This document shows, piece after piece, positions 33,472-43,958 of a stretch of DNA of 64,000 bases (position 1 is the first letter of the stretch; every line of letters begins with the position of its first letter). The position numbers were made by a program, and so were the translations under genes. Location: NCBI RefSeq assembly GCF_020251205.1, contig NZ_JAIWYX010000002.1, positions 496,001 through 560,000 on the forward strand, in the 5' to 3' direction. Under the pieces are notes generated by a model. It was not told where the DNA came from. It was given only the letters and a program-made list of their open reading frames with translations, and did not search any database. This DNA is from Arthrobacter sp. M4. GTDB lineage: Bacteria; Actinomycetota; Actinomycetes; Actinomycetales; Micrococcaceae.

Positions 33472-34335
33472 ATGCGCCGCATTTCCCGGCGCCGCCGGTT
33501 GCTCAGGTCCGCTGTCCTGCTGGCGGCTCTGGCACTCGTGGCCGGGGCGGTTTACGGTGTCGCGGATGTGTTGCAGCGCTCGGAGACGTTGGTCACCGAG
33601 CGCTGCACCGCCGTCGTCGGCTCCGACCGCTACGAACTGGACATTGACCAGGCGGGCAACGCCGCCCTGATCACCGCTGTCTCCGTCCGGCGTGGCCTGC
33701 CGCCCCGGGCGGCCACCATCGCCTTGGCCACTGCCATGCAGGAATCAAAGCTGCGAAACATCGATCACGGTGACCAGGCAGGGCCGGACTCCAGGGGGCT
33801 GTTCCAGCAACGCCCGTCCCAAGGCTGGGGCACGGAAGCCCAGATCATGGACCCGGAGTACGCTAGCAACGCGTTCTACGACGGACTGGTGAAGGTCCCG
33901 GGTTACGAAACCATGGAGATCACGCAGGCTGCGCAGCTCGTGCAAAAGTCGGCGTTCCCGCGTGCCTACGCCCAGCATGAAGCCATGGGGCGCGCCTACG
34001 CCTCAGCCCTTACGGGACACTCCGCGGAAGGCCTCGACTGTGTCCTGAAAACTGCCACCACAGTGGGTGATCCGGATGTTGTCGCCGACAAGTTGGCGGC
34101 GGAATTCGGTGCGCTGCCCACGGCGACGGGAGGCAGGACAGTGACTATCGCGGCCAGCGGTGTGCAGGCGTGGGCCCTGGCTCAATGGGCAGTGGCCAAC
34201 GCAAAGGAACTGTCGGTGACCCAGGTAGATGTTGATGGCAAACGATGGAGCAGGCAGGAACGCGACGGCTGGCAAACCTCAGCCCAGCCACCCGGTTCCG
34301 TGGTCATCACTGTGTCTGCGCCTATCACTGCCTGA
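33472..34335 (+). CDS. Membrane-anchored lysozyme-like protein, unknown function
   Basis: A 287-residue protein with a basic N-terminus and one hydrophobic segment (about 13-30), uncleaved anchor or signal. The outer part contains MQESKLRNIDHGD and RGLFQQRPSQGWG, a pattern found in lysozyme/transglycosylase-like domains with the glutamate in MQES as a possible acid. A second Ala/Val-rich segment (about 215-285) resembles a small binding domain. It follows dapD by seven bases. Cell-wall binding or cleavage is an inference; the family has no clear assigned role. Confidence 0.7.
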   Translation: MRRISRRRRLLRSAVLLAALALVAGAVYGVADVLQRSETLVTERCTAVVGSDRYELDIDQAGNAALITAVSVRRGLPPRAATIALATAMQESKLRNIDHGDQAGPDSRGLFQQRPSQGWGTEAQIMDPEYASNAFYDGLVKVPGYETMEITQAAQLVQKSAFPRAYAQHEAMGRAYASALTGHSAEGLDCVLKTATTVGDPDVVADKLAAEFGALPTATGGRTVTIAASGVQAWALAQWAVANAKELSVTQVDVDGKRWSRQERDGWQTSAQPPGSVVITVSAPITA

Positions 34336-34349
34336 ATCTGCGGCCTGAG

Positions 34350-34961
34350 TCAGACGAGGAGCTCCACAACGGGTTGAACGTAGCTGCGGAAGACCTCGGG
34401 CTGGGATAGCAGGCGGTGGCTCATGATCATCTTGTCCGGTTCCAGGTACCAGGCCCGCTGTTCGTTGAGCGGCAGCTCAATAATGCGGAGGTTGAAGTCC
34501 CGCGAGCTGCGTCCCACTTCCAGGAGCCTGTCCTCCACAAGGTCCCCGACGAGCAGCGTCGAACCACTGGCCTCACGCTCGGCCTCGATCTGGGCGTATT
34601 CAGCCCGACGCTCGCGGGCCCAAGTCAGGGCAGCGCCAAAATGCGCCTGAAGTACTTTCCGGAGAGCCGGGGAGTTGATGAACGCACTGAACGAAGGTGG
34701 GCTCAGTTCCGGAGTGGTCTCAGGGTAGGCCTTGACCAATTGCTCCCACCACGCTTCCCACTCCGTCCGGAGCGCGGCGACGCCGCCCACGTCGGCGGTC
34801 AAATGGCTATGGTCAGCCTGCCTGATCTTGGGAGAGGCATGTGAGACGGAAGGTTTCCCTGCCCCGGCGAGTCCCGCTACATCGCGCAGGTACAGCGCAA
34901 TGAGCATCGGCCCGGAAGTGTCCATGGTGATCCGCCAGCCCGGGCCGCCCGTGTCGTGCAT
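34350..34961 (-). CDS. Conserved hypothetical protein
   Basis: A 203-residue, mostly helical, soluble protein with several Trp/Arg-rich stretches (LRTEWEAWWEQLV, LTWARERRAEYAQIE) and no signal peptide or membrane segment. I do not recognise a family. The ATG is preceded by GGGAGG, and TAGACT lies about 35 bases upstream of the ATG (34996-35001), giving a short leader. It converges with the lysozyme-like gene. No function is assigned. Confidence 0.65.
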   Translation of the reverse strand: MHDTGGPGWRITMDTSGPMLIALYLRDVAGLAGAGKPSVSHASPKIRQADHSHLTADVGGVAALRTEWEAWWEQLVKAYPETTPELSPPSFSAFINSPALRKVLQAHFGAALTWARERRAEYAQIEAEREASGSTLLVGDLVEDRLLEVGRSSRDFNLRIIELPLNEQRAWYLEPDKMIMSHRLLSQPEVFRSYVQPVVELLV

Positions 34962-35066
34962 CCGATTGCCTCCCTTGGCAGGTTTACCGTACCGTCACAG
35001 TCTATTCCCGAAGAACGCCAAGGTTAACGGTCCGTGCGTGGCGGCGGGGCGCGTGTTTCCGGTACC

Positions 35067-35126
35067 AAAAGTACGACGACGGCCGGCGCCTTTCGCGTGA
35101 AAGGCACCGGCCGTCGTCGTACTTTT
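35067..35126. terminator. Terminator downstream of gltA
   Basis: A long, nearly perfect inverted repeat (AAAAGTACGACGACGGCCGG against CCGGCCGTCGTCGTACTTTT, with further pairing of CGCCTTTC/GAAAGGC) flanks GCGT. T-runs are present on both strands. It follows the gltA stop by about 20 bases and also lies upstream of the hypothetical gene on the same strand. Confidence 0.9.
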
Positions 35127-35146
35127 GTGGACTTGGGTCCGCGGGA

Positions 35147-36430
<1,284 letters not shown>

Positions 36431-36641
36431 GGAGTCCCCTTCATGAGGCTTCTGGGCCTCTGTAGAAAGCTTGATCCAACCCTCATCTGGTGACGCCGCG
36501 CAGGAGCCTGCCGGGACAGGCTTCCAACACGCCGGCTACCTTCTTGTTGAAAGCCACCATTGATTGTCAGTTCAAAGTTACCGCCAGCATCCTTCCCGAA
36601 ACTAATCCGCAGTCCTTGGTTACCGGCAGATTTCCGGGCAT

Positions 36642-36657
36642 TGTGGTACAAGTCACA
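36642..36657. promoter_or_regulatory. Candidate CRP/GlxR site upstream of gltA
   Basis: TGTGGTACAAGTCACA matches the CRP/GlxR consensus TGTGA-N6-TCACA in nine of ten defined positions. It lies about 212 bases before the gltA start and just downstream of dapC. In Corynebacterium, gltA is a known GlxR target. A candidate -10 (TAGTTT on the minus strand) is at 36599-36604. Confidence 0.5.
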
Positions 36658-36687
36658 CCATTGTTATGAGGCGAAGCTCTGAGCTTG

Positions 36688-37833
36688 TCAGGCGCCGGCC
36701 AAGCGCTCCACTGCGGCATCAATACGCTCGTCACTGCCCGTCAGCGCAACTCGGATGAAGCCGTTGCCGGCGTCCCCGTAGAACACTCCGGGGCCAACGA
36801 CGATGCCAAGGTCAGCCATCCTGCCCACGGTGTCCCAGGTACCTTCACCGGCCGTGGACCACAGGTAGAGTCCGGCCTTGGATTCGTGGATCTCCAAGCC
36901 AAAAGCTTCCAGCGCAGGAACCAGGCGTTCCCGGCGGGAGCGGTACAGGTCCTTCTGGGCCAGCACGTGGCCGGCGTCCCCTAGGGCAACGCGCATGGCT
37001 TCCTGAATGGGGAACGGCACAATCATTCCCGCGTGCTTGCGGCTGTTGACCAGGTTTTCGACAATTGCCGAGTCACCGGCCACAAAGGCCGCACGGTAGC
37101 CAGCCAGGTTTGACTGCTTGCTCAGCGAGTAGACGCTGAGCAGTCCATCGGTGGAGCCATTGCTTACGCGGGGATCGAGGATGCTGGGCACGGCTTCACC
37201 ACCTCGCTGGGCGTCCCACTCCCCCCAACCCAGTTCCGCGTAACATTCATCGGACGCCACCACGGCGCCCACTTCGCGGGCCTGCCGCACGATGGCCTGC
37301 AGGGACTCGATATCCCGCACGCCTCCGGTGGGGTTTCCCGGCGAGTTGATCCAGACCAGTCGAACGCGGGCGCGGGTGGCGGCATCAAGCTCGTCGAGGT
37401 CTTCTGCCGCGACGGCGGTGGCGCCGGCCAGCGTCGCGCCGATGTCATAGGTGGGGTAGGCCACACGCGGTCGAACCACGACGTCACCGGGCCTGAGACC
37501 CAGAAGGAACGGCAGCCAGGCCACGAGTTCCTTGGAGCCGATGGTGGGCATGACGTCCCTGGGATCCAAGCCGGGCACTCCGCGGCGACTGGCGAACCAA
37601 TCCACCACGGCCTGGCGGAGCGCCTGCGTCCCGTGCACGGTTGGATAGCCGTGGGCGTCCGACGCGGAAGCCAGCGCCTGGCGCACGAGCTCAGGGGTCG
37701 GATCAACGGGCGTCCCGATGGAGAGGTTTACCGCTCCTCCGGAATACTGGGCAGCCTTGGCGACATATGGCGCCATCGCTTCCCACGGGTAGTCAGGCAG
37801 GTTCAGGCCAAACGCCGGTGCCGCGGAAATCAA
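36688..37833 (-). CDS. dapC: Succinyldiaminopimelate transaminase
   Basis: A 381-residue class I/II PLP aminotransferase that makes succinyl-diaminopimelate in the succinylase branch of lysine synthesis. It shows LNLPDYPWEAMAPY near the N-terminus and INSPGNPTGG. The PLP lysine is in YSLSKQSNLAGYRAAFV. No ATG or GTG lies at the right place. The TTG at 37833 gives a family-like start 14 bases after the fdxA stop, with GAGGA upstream. fdxA-dapC order recalls Rv1177-Rv1178. Confidence 0.86.
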   Translation of the reverse strand: MISAAPAFGLNLPDYPWEAMAPYVAKAAQYSGGAVNLSIGTPVDPTPELVRQALASASDAHGYPTVHGTQALRQAVVDWFASRRGVPGLDPRDVMPTIGSKELVAWLPFLLGLRPGDVVVRPRVAYPTYDIGATLAGATAVAAEDLDELDAATRARVRLVWINSPGNPTGGVRDIESLQAIVRQAREVGAVVASDECYAELGWGEWDAQRGGEAVPSILDPRVSNGSTDGLLSVYSLSKQSNLAGYRAAFVAGDSAIVENLVNSRKHAGMIVPFPIQEAMRVALGDAGHVLAQKDLYRSRRERLVPALEAFGLEIHESKAGLYLWSTAGEGTWDTVGRMADLGIVVGPGVFYGDAGNGFIRVALTGSDERIDAAVERLAGA

Positions 37834-37847
37834 GGAAGGAGCCGTCC

Positions 37848-38174
37848 TCAGTGGTCTTGGTTCTGCGGGGGCAGGGCAGCGATGAAGGGGTGGTCCTTGT
37901 GCGTGTTGCCGATCTTGGCGGCGCCACCCGGGGAGCCGAGGTCGTCGAAGAACTCTACGTTGGCCTTGTAGTAGTCCGCCCACTCCTCCGGGGTGTCGTC
38001 TTCGTAGTAGATAGCCTCGACGGGGCACACGGGCTCGCAGGCACCGCAGTCAACACACTCGTCGGGGTGGATGTAGAGGGACCGCTCACCTTCGTAGATG
38101 CAGTCGACCGGGCATTCTTCAATGCATGCCTTGTCCTTGACATCCACACACGGCTGCGCGATTACGTACGTCAC
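37848..38174 (-). CDS. fdxA: Seven-iron ferredoxin
   Basis: A 108-residue ferredoxin with eight cysteines in two clusters: CVDVKDKACIEECPVDC (residues 9-25) and CVDCGACEPVCP (40-51). This is the [3Fe-4S][4Fe-4S] arrangement of actinobacterial FdxA/FdxC. It serves as a low-potential electron carrier in the cytoplasm. I start at GTG 38174 (TYVIAQPC), which follows GAGAGG; the ORF extends 19 codons further without family resemblance. A promoter with TTGGCG and TAATAG lies near 38269-38300. Confidence 0.92.
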   Translation of the reverse strand: MTYVIAQPCVDVKDKACIEECPVDCIYEGERSLYIHPDECVDCGACEPVCPVEAIYYEDDTPEEWADYYKANVEFFDDLGSPGGAAKIGNTHKDHPFIAALPPQNQDH

Positions 38175-38311
38175 GTCCCTATTGCCTCTCCAGTTTGGGT
38201 TCCGGCCCAGCGCCGGTCGATTTCCATTCATCGATCCAGGCGTCCCGCCGGACTGCTAAATTCTGAGCCTATTATCCAACAGGCGGTTCCCGCCAACCTA
38301 GCCAGACGACT

Positions 38312-38317
38312 TACTAT
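38312..38317 (+). promoter_or_regulatory. Leaderless-type -10 box of the DUF6725-like gene
   Basis: TACTAT, six bases before the ATG at 38324. Confidence 0.65.
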
Positions 38318-38323
38318 GAACTG

Positions 38324-38560
38324 ATGATCTTGCCGCCCCGCGAATTCCTGCTTAATACGCCACAAGGAACGCGGGTTGTGGTCCGTTACAGAATCGAAGG
38401 CGGCTTGACTGACGCCTTGGGCTACCTGTCCCAAGTCTCCGAGGAAAGCTGCGTTGTCCGCACGCGGCTGTCCGACGTCGAAATTCCCCTGGAGCTCGTG
38501 GTGGCCGCCAAGGAGGTCCCGCCACCCCCGCCGCGGCGGACGGCCCGCCGTAGCACCTAG
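38324..38560 (+). CDS. DUF6725-like small protein
   Basis: A 78-residue protein with a small beta-barrel-like sequence (RVVVRYRIEGGLTDALGYL, then RTRLSDVEIPLELVVAAKEV) and a Pro/Arg tail. It resembles the N-terminal SH3-like domain of some actinobacterial GNAT acetyltransferases, but stands alone. I believe it belongs to DUF6725; that name is from memory. It is divergent from fdxA and its last four bases overlap the end of the convergent membrane-protein gene. Confidence 0.72.
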   Translation: MILPPREFLLNTPQGTRVVVRYRIEGGLTDALGYLSQVSEESCVVRTRLSDVEIPLELVVAAKEVPPPPPRRTARRST

Positions 38561-38979
38561 CGCGTTGTTGCTTGGGGCACCGGGCGTTCCGTGCCTCGGG
38601 GGCTGATACTAAACCTGCGGCACCACCACAGCATCACAAGCGTCAGCGCAGGGATCCCGAAAAGCCAGACGTTTCCTGAAACGTCCCCAATCACCAGTTG
38701 TTTTCCCGGACTCGCAGTCGCCAGATAGCCGACGGCGGCATAGCACACGACGCCGGCCACCGCCGTCGGGATGACTGATCTGGACCAGGCGCCAAGGCAA
38801 AGCTGGAACGAGCCGAGCAGCACCAGCGCTGCGGCGAGCCCCCAAGCGAGGGACGTACCGCTGGCTTCCACCGACTGCCGGTGCAGCGCCGTGCCGGCGA
38901 TAGCGGCGAAAAGTGCCACCGGAACGGCAAGCAGGCTTGCGGTTCCGGCGGCACTTCTCCTTGACACTTTGCTCGGCAC
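38557..38979 (-). CDS. Membrane protein of unknown function
   Basis: A 140-residue protein with four hydrophobic stretches (about 14-33, 43-65, 70-88 and 100-117) and basic ends. The start is GTG 38979, nine bases after the typA stop, so the gene probably belongs to the typA transcript. I do not recognise a family. It overlaps the end of the convergent small gene by four bases. Confidence 0.62.
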   Translation of the reverse strand: MPSKVSRRSAAGTASLLAVPVALFAAIAGTALHRQSVEASGTSLAWGLAAALVLLGSFQLCLGAWSRSVIPTAVAGVVCYAAVGYLATASPGKQLVIGDVSGNVWLFGIPALTLVMLWWCRRFSISPRGTERPVPQATTR

Positions 38980-38988
38980 CGGGCGCTG

Positions 38989-40917
38989 CTACGCGCGGGC
39001 GCGTGCCCGGGCAGCCTTGACGCGCTCGTTGGCGTCCAGGATGACCTTGCGGATGCGGATGTCCTCCGGAGTGATCTCCACGCACTCGTCCTCACGGGCG
39101 AACTCGAGGGACTCTTCCAGCGTCAGCGTCTTGGGCGGCGTGAGGCCCTCAAAGCTGTCCGCGGTGGAGGAGCGCATGTTGGTGAGCTTCTTCTCCTTGG
39201 TGATGTTCACGTCCATGTCGTCAGCACGCGAGTTCTCACCCACGATCATGCCTTCGTATACCTCTGCCGTGGGCTGCACAAAGAATGAGCCGCGTTCCTG
39301 AAGGTTGATCATGGCGAACGGCGTAGCTACGCCTGCACGGTCGGCCACCAGGGATCCGTTGGTGCGGTATTCGATGTCGCCGGCCCACGGCTCGTAGCCT
39401 TCGGAGATCGACGACGCGATTCCGGCACCGCGGGTCTCGGTGAGGAACTTGGTACGGAAGCCGATGAGGCCGCGGGCAGGAACCTTGAACTCCATACGGA
39501 CCCAGCCGGTGCCGTGGTTGGACATGTTGGTCATGCGGCCCTTGCGAGCGGCCATCAGCTGGGTGACTGCACCGAGGAACTCCTCAGGCACGTCGATGGT
39601 CATGTGTTCCATCGGCTCGTTCAGCTTGCCGTCTATGGTCTTCGTGACAACCTGCGGCTTGCCAACCGTCAGCTCGAAGCCTTCACGACGCATCTGCTCA
39701 ACGAGGATGGCCAGCGCGAGCTCGCCACGGCCCTGGACTTCCCAGGCGTCAGGACGCTCGGTGGGCAGGACGCGGATGGAGACGTTACCGATCAATTCCT
39801 TGTCCAGGCGGTCCTTGACCTGGCGGGCCGTGACCTTTGCACCCTTGACCTTGCCGGCCAGCGGGGAGGTATTGATTCCGATGGTCATGGAAATGGCGGG
39901 GTCATCCACAGTGATAAGCGGCAGCGGCTGCGGGTTCTCGAGGTCCGTCAGCGTTTCGCCGATGGTGATTTCCTCGATGCCGGCGACGGCGACAATCTCA
40001 CCGGGTCCGGCTGATTCGGCCGGGACCCGCTCCAGTGCCTTGGTGGCCAGGAGTTCGGTGATTTTGACGGTCTTCAGTTCACCGTTCTGCCGGGCCCAGG
40101 CAACCTGCTGGCCCTTGCGCAGCGTGCCGTTGTAGATGCGGAGGAGCGCCAGGCGGCCCAGGAAGGGCGAAGCGTCCAAGTTGGTGACGTGGGCCTGGAG
40201 CACGCCTTCAGGGTTGTACGTGGGAGCCGGAATGTGCTTGATGATCGTCTCGAAGAGGGGCTCGAGGTTGTCATTGCCCGGAACCGCGCCGTCGGCCGGC
40301 TGCTCGAGCGACGACGCACCGACGCGGGCGGCCGCATAGACAACGGGAACGTCAAGGACCTTGTCCAGGTCCAGGTCCGGCACCTCGTCGGCCAGGTCTG
40401 AAGCCAGGCCGAGGAGGAGGTCCATGGTTTCGTGGACGACGTCTTCGATGCGGGCGTCCGGACGGTCCGTCTTGTTGACCACAAGGATCACCGGCTTGTG
40501 GGAAGCCAGCGCCTTGCGGAGGACAAAGCGGGTCTGCGGAAGGGGACCTTCGGAGGCGTCCACGAGGAGGACGACGCCATCCACCATGGACAGGCCGCGC
40601 TCCACCTCGCCGCCGAAGTCGGCGTGACCCGGGGTGTCGATGACGTTGATGGTGATGGTCTCGCCGTTGGCTGCGGGTCCACCGTACGCGACGGTGGTGT
40701 TCTTGGCGAGGATGGTGATGCCCTTTTCGCGTTCCAAGTCACCGGAGTCCATCACGCGGTCCTCAACCTCGCCGTGGGCGGCGAAGGAGTTGGTCTGCTT
40801 GAGCATGGCGTCCACCAGGGTGGTCTTGCCGTGGTCAACGTGCGCGACGATTGCGACGTTGCGCAGATCGCTCCGCGACGCCGTTGCGGTACCTGCCGTA
40901 GCGGTAGTTTCAGACAT
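38989..40917 (-). CDS. typA: Ribosome-associated GTPase TypA/BipA
   Basis: A 642-residue translational GTPase of the BipA group. The G motifs are [15 protein letters not shown] (G1), [11 protein letters not shown] (G3) and NKTDRPDAR (G4). EF-G-like domains III and V and the BipA-specific C-terminal domain follow, the latter with [14 protein letters not shown]. BipA helps assemble ribosomes in the cold or under stress. A TAGACT box at 41018-41023 suggests a leader of about 95 bases. Confidence 0.95.
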   Translation of the reverse strand: MSETTATAGTATASRSDLRNVAIVAHVDHGKTTLVDAMLKQTNSFAAHGEVEDRVMDSGDLEREKGITILAKNTTVAYGGPAANGETITINVIDTPGHADFGGEVERGLSMVDGVVLLVDASEGPLPQTRFVLRKALASHKPVILVVNKTDRPDARIEDVVHETMDLLLGLASDLADEVPDLDLDKVLDVPVVYAAARVGASSLEQPADGAVPGNDNLEPLFETIIKHIPAPTYNPEGVLQAHVTNLDASPFLGRLALLRIYNGTLRKGQQVAWARQNGELKTVKITELLATKALERVPAESAGPGEIVAVAGIEEITIGETLTDLENPQPLPLITVDDPAISMTIGINTSPLAGKVKGAKVTARQVKDRLDKELIGNVSIRVLPTERPDAWEVQGRGELALAILVEQMRREGFELTVGKPQVVTKTIDGKLNEPMEHMTIDVPEEFLGAVTQLMAARKGRMTNMSNHGTGWVRMEFKVPARGLIGFRTKFLTETRGAGIASSISEGYEPWAGDIEYRTNGSLVADRAGVATPFAMINLQERGSFFVQPTAEVYEGMIVGENSRADDMDVNITKEKKLTNMRSSTADSFEGLTPPKTLTLEESLEFAREDECVEITPEDIRIRKVILDANERVKAARARARA

Positions 40918-41176
40918 GCGTAATGACTCGTTTCAGTGGTGAAGTCAGCTAATGGATCGCCGCATTTCCACATCGGAATCGACGACGGAAGAGACCCAGG
41001 GACACAGGGCACCTTTATTTAGTCTAAAGGCTTAGCCATCGGAGGCCTAAATGGCCTAGGCCCGTGCAAGAGCGCCCTCTCGGATGTGCTCTACGCGATA
41101 TGACCGAAAGCTGGCTTTTCATGACTTTGTACTTCATTATGGCTGTGATAAAAACGAGCCCTTTCGGAGACCTTCG

Positions 41177-42058
41177 ATGCGCAAAGCTTCGGCCCTGTCC
41201 CGCCTGGTCGCACCGTTGATCGCCGTTGGCGTTCTGTCGGTCGGTTGCGGACAGGCTGCACCTTCCCCCCAGCCGTCGACGACGGCTGGGCAGCCTGCGC
41301 CTGCCGCCGCACCTGGAGAAGCAGCGGCGGCCTCCAAATCCAAAAAGGCAGTGCAGCAGGCACCGGTCAACCTTCCCGTCGGCACCGTCTACCGGAACCC
41401 AGCCACCGGCAGGGACGAAGTCATAGTGGGCGACGTGCGCCACACGGCAGTGCTGATTGGGGACTCCCAATCGCAGCCATCCAACTCTTGGCCGCGCCAG
41501 GCGCTTAAAGCCTGCGGATATGAGGTGTACTTCGCCGGGATGGGTGGAACAGGCTTCGTGGCCTCAAATGGCAAGACCGGCAACTACATCGACGCCCTTC
41601 AGCGCGGCGATTGGCTGTTGCCCTATGGCGCTCCGCCCCTCATAGTCATCCAGGGCGGCGGCAATGACGCCGCCCACGGCGCTACCGACGCACAGATCGT
41701 AGCCAACGCCGAGCGGCTCATCACCGCGATCAAGGCCCGTTACCCCGGCGCCAAAATCGCGATGATCGGAACTCTGGCGCGCGGTGCCAACTACGGCGGG
41801 GGCCGGCGCACCCAAGTGGACACGCTGCTGGGCCACGTTGCGGAACGGGCGGGGCTAGCGTTTATCTCCGTGGGCGACTGGCTGAGCAAATATAACGCCG
41901 TCCAGGATTTGGTCGACGGGACGCACATGACGCAGACAGGACATAACAAACTGGCCGTGGTCCTCACGAAAGAACTCACCGCCGCCGGATTCACGCTGCA
42001 GCCCGCCAATGGCAGGGTCTCGGACACGTTGGGATTGGTTACGCCCGCGGCTCAATAA
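41177..42058 (+). CDS. Secreted SGNH-fold hydrolase (lipoprotein)
   Basis: A 293-residue protein. The lipoprotein signal ends in VLSVGC (Cys24), then a Pro/Ala linker (25-66) precedes the SGNH domain. Blocks are GDSQS (nucleophile Ser97), GMGGTGF, GGGNDA near 166 and DGTHMTQTGH near the end (Asp and His). These esterases act on acyl or acetyl groups of envelope polymers. I chose the ATG at 41177, after GGAGA. An upstream in-frame ATG at 41084 would add residues before the signal peptide. The substrate is unknown. A hairpin follows at 42143-42183. Confidence 0.86.
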   Translation: MRKASALSRLVAPLIAVGVLSVGCGQAAPSPQPSTTAGQPAPAAAPGEAAAASKSKKAVQQAPVNLPVGTVYRNPATGRDEVIVGDVRHTAVLIGDSQSQPSNSWPRQALKACGYEVYFAGMGGTGFVASNGKTGNYIDALQRGDWLLPYGAPPLIVIQGGGNDAAHGATDAQIVANAERLITAIKARYPGAKIAMIGTLARGANYGGGRRTQVDTLLGHVAERAGLAFISVGDWLSKYNAVQDLVDGTHMTQTGHNKLAVVLTKELTAAGFTLQPANGRVSDTLGLVTPAAQ

Positions 42059-42142
42059 CCGCCGCTGTGTGTACAGATCACTCCATTTTGGACCAATCCA
42101 AAGAGTACGAGTTGTGCACAAACTCCAAGGGGAAGTGCGGAA

Positions 42143-42183
42143 GAGCCGTTGCCCGTACTGCGAATTGCAGTAGGCAACGGCTC
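42143..42183. terminator. Terminator between SGNH gene and opp operon
   Basis: GAGCCGTTGCC pairs with GGCAACGGCTC around an inner TACTGC/GCAGTA stem, followed by CTTCTTTGTTC on the plus strand. It ends the SGNH transcript and lies after the convergent opp operon. Confidence 0.85.
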
Positions 42184-42227
42184 CTTCTTTGTTCTTTTGG
42201 CGCTCTCGTCGACCGCTGGGCGGCCCG

Positions 42228-43958
42228 CTAGGCGACCTCGGGCGGCAGCATGAGCTTCCCGCCGGGGATCGCGTTGAGCAGGGCCTTGGTGTAGTCCATC
42301 TCCGGCGATTCGAACACGTCGTCAGTGGTGCCCGTTTCCACCAGCTTGCCCTTCTCCATCACACAAACGTGGTCCGCAATTTGCCTCACCACGGCCAAGT
42401 CATGGGTGATGAAGAGGTACGTCAGTCCCAGGTTGGATTGAAGCTCTGCCAGAAGGTTGAGGACTTGGGCCTGCACCAGCACGTCAAGGGCAGACACGGC
42501 CTCGTCGCAAATGATCACTTCCGGATCAAGCGCGAGGGCGCGGGCGACCGCTACGCGCTGACGCTGACCACCGGATAGCTCATTTGGGTATCGTTGCATC
42601 GTGGACTGCGGCAAAGCGACCTGATCCAGCAATTCCCGGACCTTGATCTCGCGCGTGGTCCTGTCCCCGATCTTATGGGTACGCAAGGGCTCTTCGATGG
42701 TCCGGTAGATGTTGTACATCGGATCGAGGGAGCCGTACGGGTCCTGGAAGATCGGTTGGACACGCCTCCGGAAGGCGAAGAGCTGCTTTGGGGTCAACGT
42801 GGAGGTGTCAACGCCGTCGAACACAATCCTCCCTGACGTTGGTGCGAGGAGGCTCAACACCATCTGGGCCACTGTGGACTTGCCCGAACCTGACTCTCCC
42901 ACGATCGCCGTCGTCGTTCCCCGCTGCACGCTGAACGAAACGTCGTCCACTGCGGTGAAGTCCGTCCCCCTGCCCAGGCCGGAACGCAGCTTGAACACCT
43001 TGGTGAGGTTTTCCACCTGCAGCACGTCGGCGGGAAGGTGCTTTTCCACGACCGCTTCGCTGGGCGCAAGAAGCTCCTCACTCTCGATGCCACGTTCCTT
43101 GGCCACCTGGATGCGCCGGGATGCGAGCGAGGGCGCAGAGGCTACCAGTCGCTTGGTGTACGGGTGCTGCGGATTGCGCAGCAACTCAAGTGACGGACCG
43201 GATTCAACGACGTTTCCGCGGTACATCACAACCACCCTGTCTGCGCGTTCCGCGGCCAGGCCAAGGTCGTGGGTGATGAGAAGGACCGACGTGCCCAACT
43301 CCGACGTCATTGTCTCGAGGTGGTCGAGAATCTGACGCTGGACAGTGACGTCCAGGGCCGACGTCGGCTCATCGGCGATGAGCAGCCGCGGCTGGCACGA
43401 GAGGCCGATAGCGATGAGCGCCCGCTGGCGCATACCGCCCGAGAATTCATGGGGATACTGCTTTGCCCGGCGGGCCGAATCGGGCAGGCCTGCCTCCGCC
43501 AGGGCCTTGGCGACGTCGGCAGGGCCGTCGGGTTTCCCGTTGGCTCGTAGCGTTTCCTTGACCTGATAGCCAATCTTCCACACCGGATTGAGGTTGGACA
43601 TCGGATCCTGCGGCACCATGCCGATGGTGTTGCCGCGCAGTTCGATCATGCGTCTTTCATGAACGTGGGCAATGTCCTCGCCGTCAAGCAGAATCTGCCC
43701 CCTGGACACTCGCCCATTGGGCGGCAGCAAACCAATGGCGGCCAGCGCCGTCGTCGATTTTCCCGAACCGGACTCGCCCACGATGGCAACTGTCTCGCCC
43801 TGCATGATGGTGAGGTGGGCGCCGCTGACGGCGTTGAACTCTCCGCTGCCTGTCTTGAAGGAGACATCCAGGTCCCTAATTTCCAAGAGCGGACGCTCAG
43901 CCAGCGAACTGGCCTCTTCGATGGTGATCTGGGTGGATTTCATAGTCGAGTCCTTCAT
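42228..43958 (-). CDS. Oligopeptide ABC transporter, dual ATP-binding protein
   Basis: A 576-residue fusion of two ABC ATPases (DppD- and DppF-like). Walker A motifs are GESGSGKSTTA (N-half) and GESGSGKSTVA (C-half). Signatures are FSGGMRQRALIAIGL and LSGGQRQRVAVARAL, with [13 protein letters not shown] and VIICDEAVSALDV as Walker B. It powers peptide or related solute import with the permeases encoded just upstream. The start overlaps the permease stop as ATGA. Confidence 0.94.
   Translation of the reverse strand: MKDSTMKSTQITIEEASSLAERPLLEIRDLDVSFKTGSGEFNAVSGAHLTIMQGETVAIVGESGSGKSTTALAAIGLLPPNGRVSRGQILLDGEDIAHVHERRMIELRGNTIGMVPQDPMSNLNPVWKIGYQVKETLRANGKPDGPADVAKALAEAGLPDSARRAKQYPHEFSGGMRQRALIAIGLSCQPRLLIADEPTSALDVTVQRQILDHLETMTSELGTSVLLITHDLGLAAERADRVVVMYRGNVVESGPSLELLRNPQHPYTKRLVASAPSLASRRIQVAKERGIESEELLAPSEAVVEKHLPADVLQVENLTKVFKLRSGLGRGTDFTAVDDVSFSVQRGTTTAIVGESGSGKSTVAQMVLSLLAPTSGRIVFDGVDTSTLTPKQLFAFRRRVQPIFQDPYGSLDPMYNIYRTIEEPLRTHKIGDRTTREIKVRELLDQVALPQSTMQRYPNELSGGQRQRVAVARALALDPEVIICDEAVSALDVLVQAQVLNLLAELQSNLGLTYLFITHDLAVVRQIADHVCVMEKGKLVETGTTDDVFESPEMDYTKALLNAIPGGKLMLPPEVA

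Noticed and set aside
36688..38028. Longer form of dapC from 38028
   Set aside because: The upstream part overlaps fdxA in another frame and is low complexity; the TTG at 37833 fits the family start.
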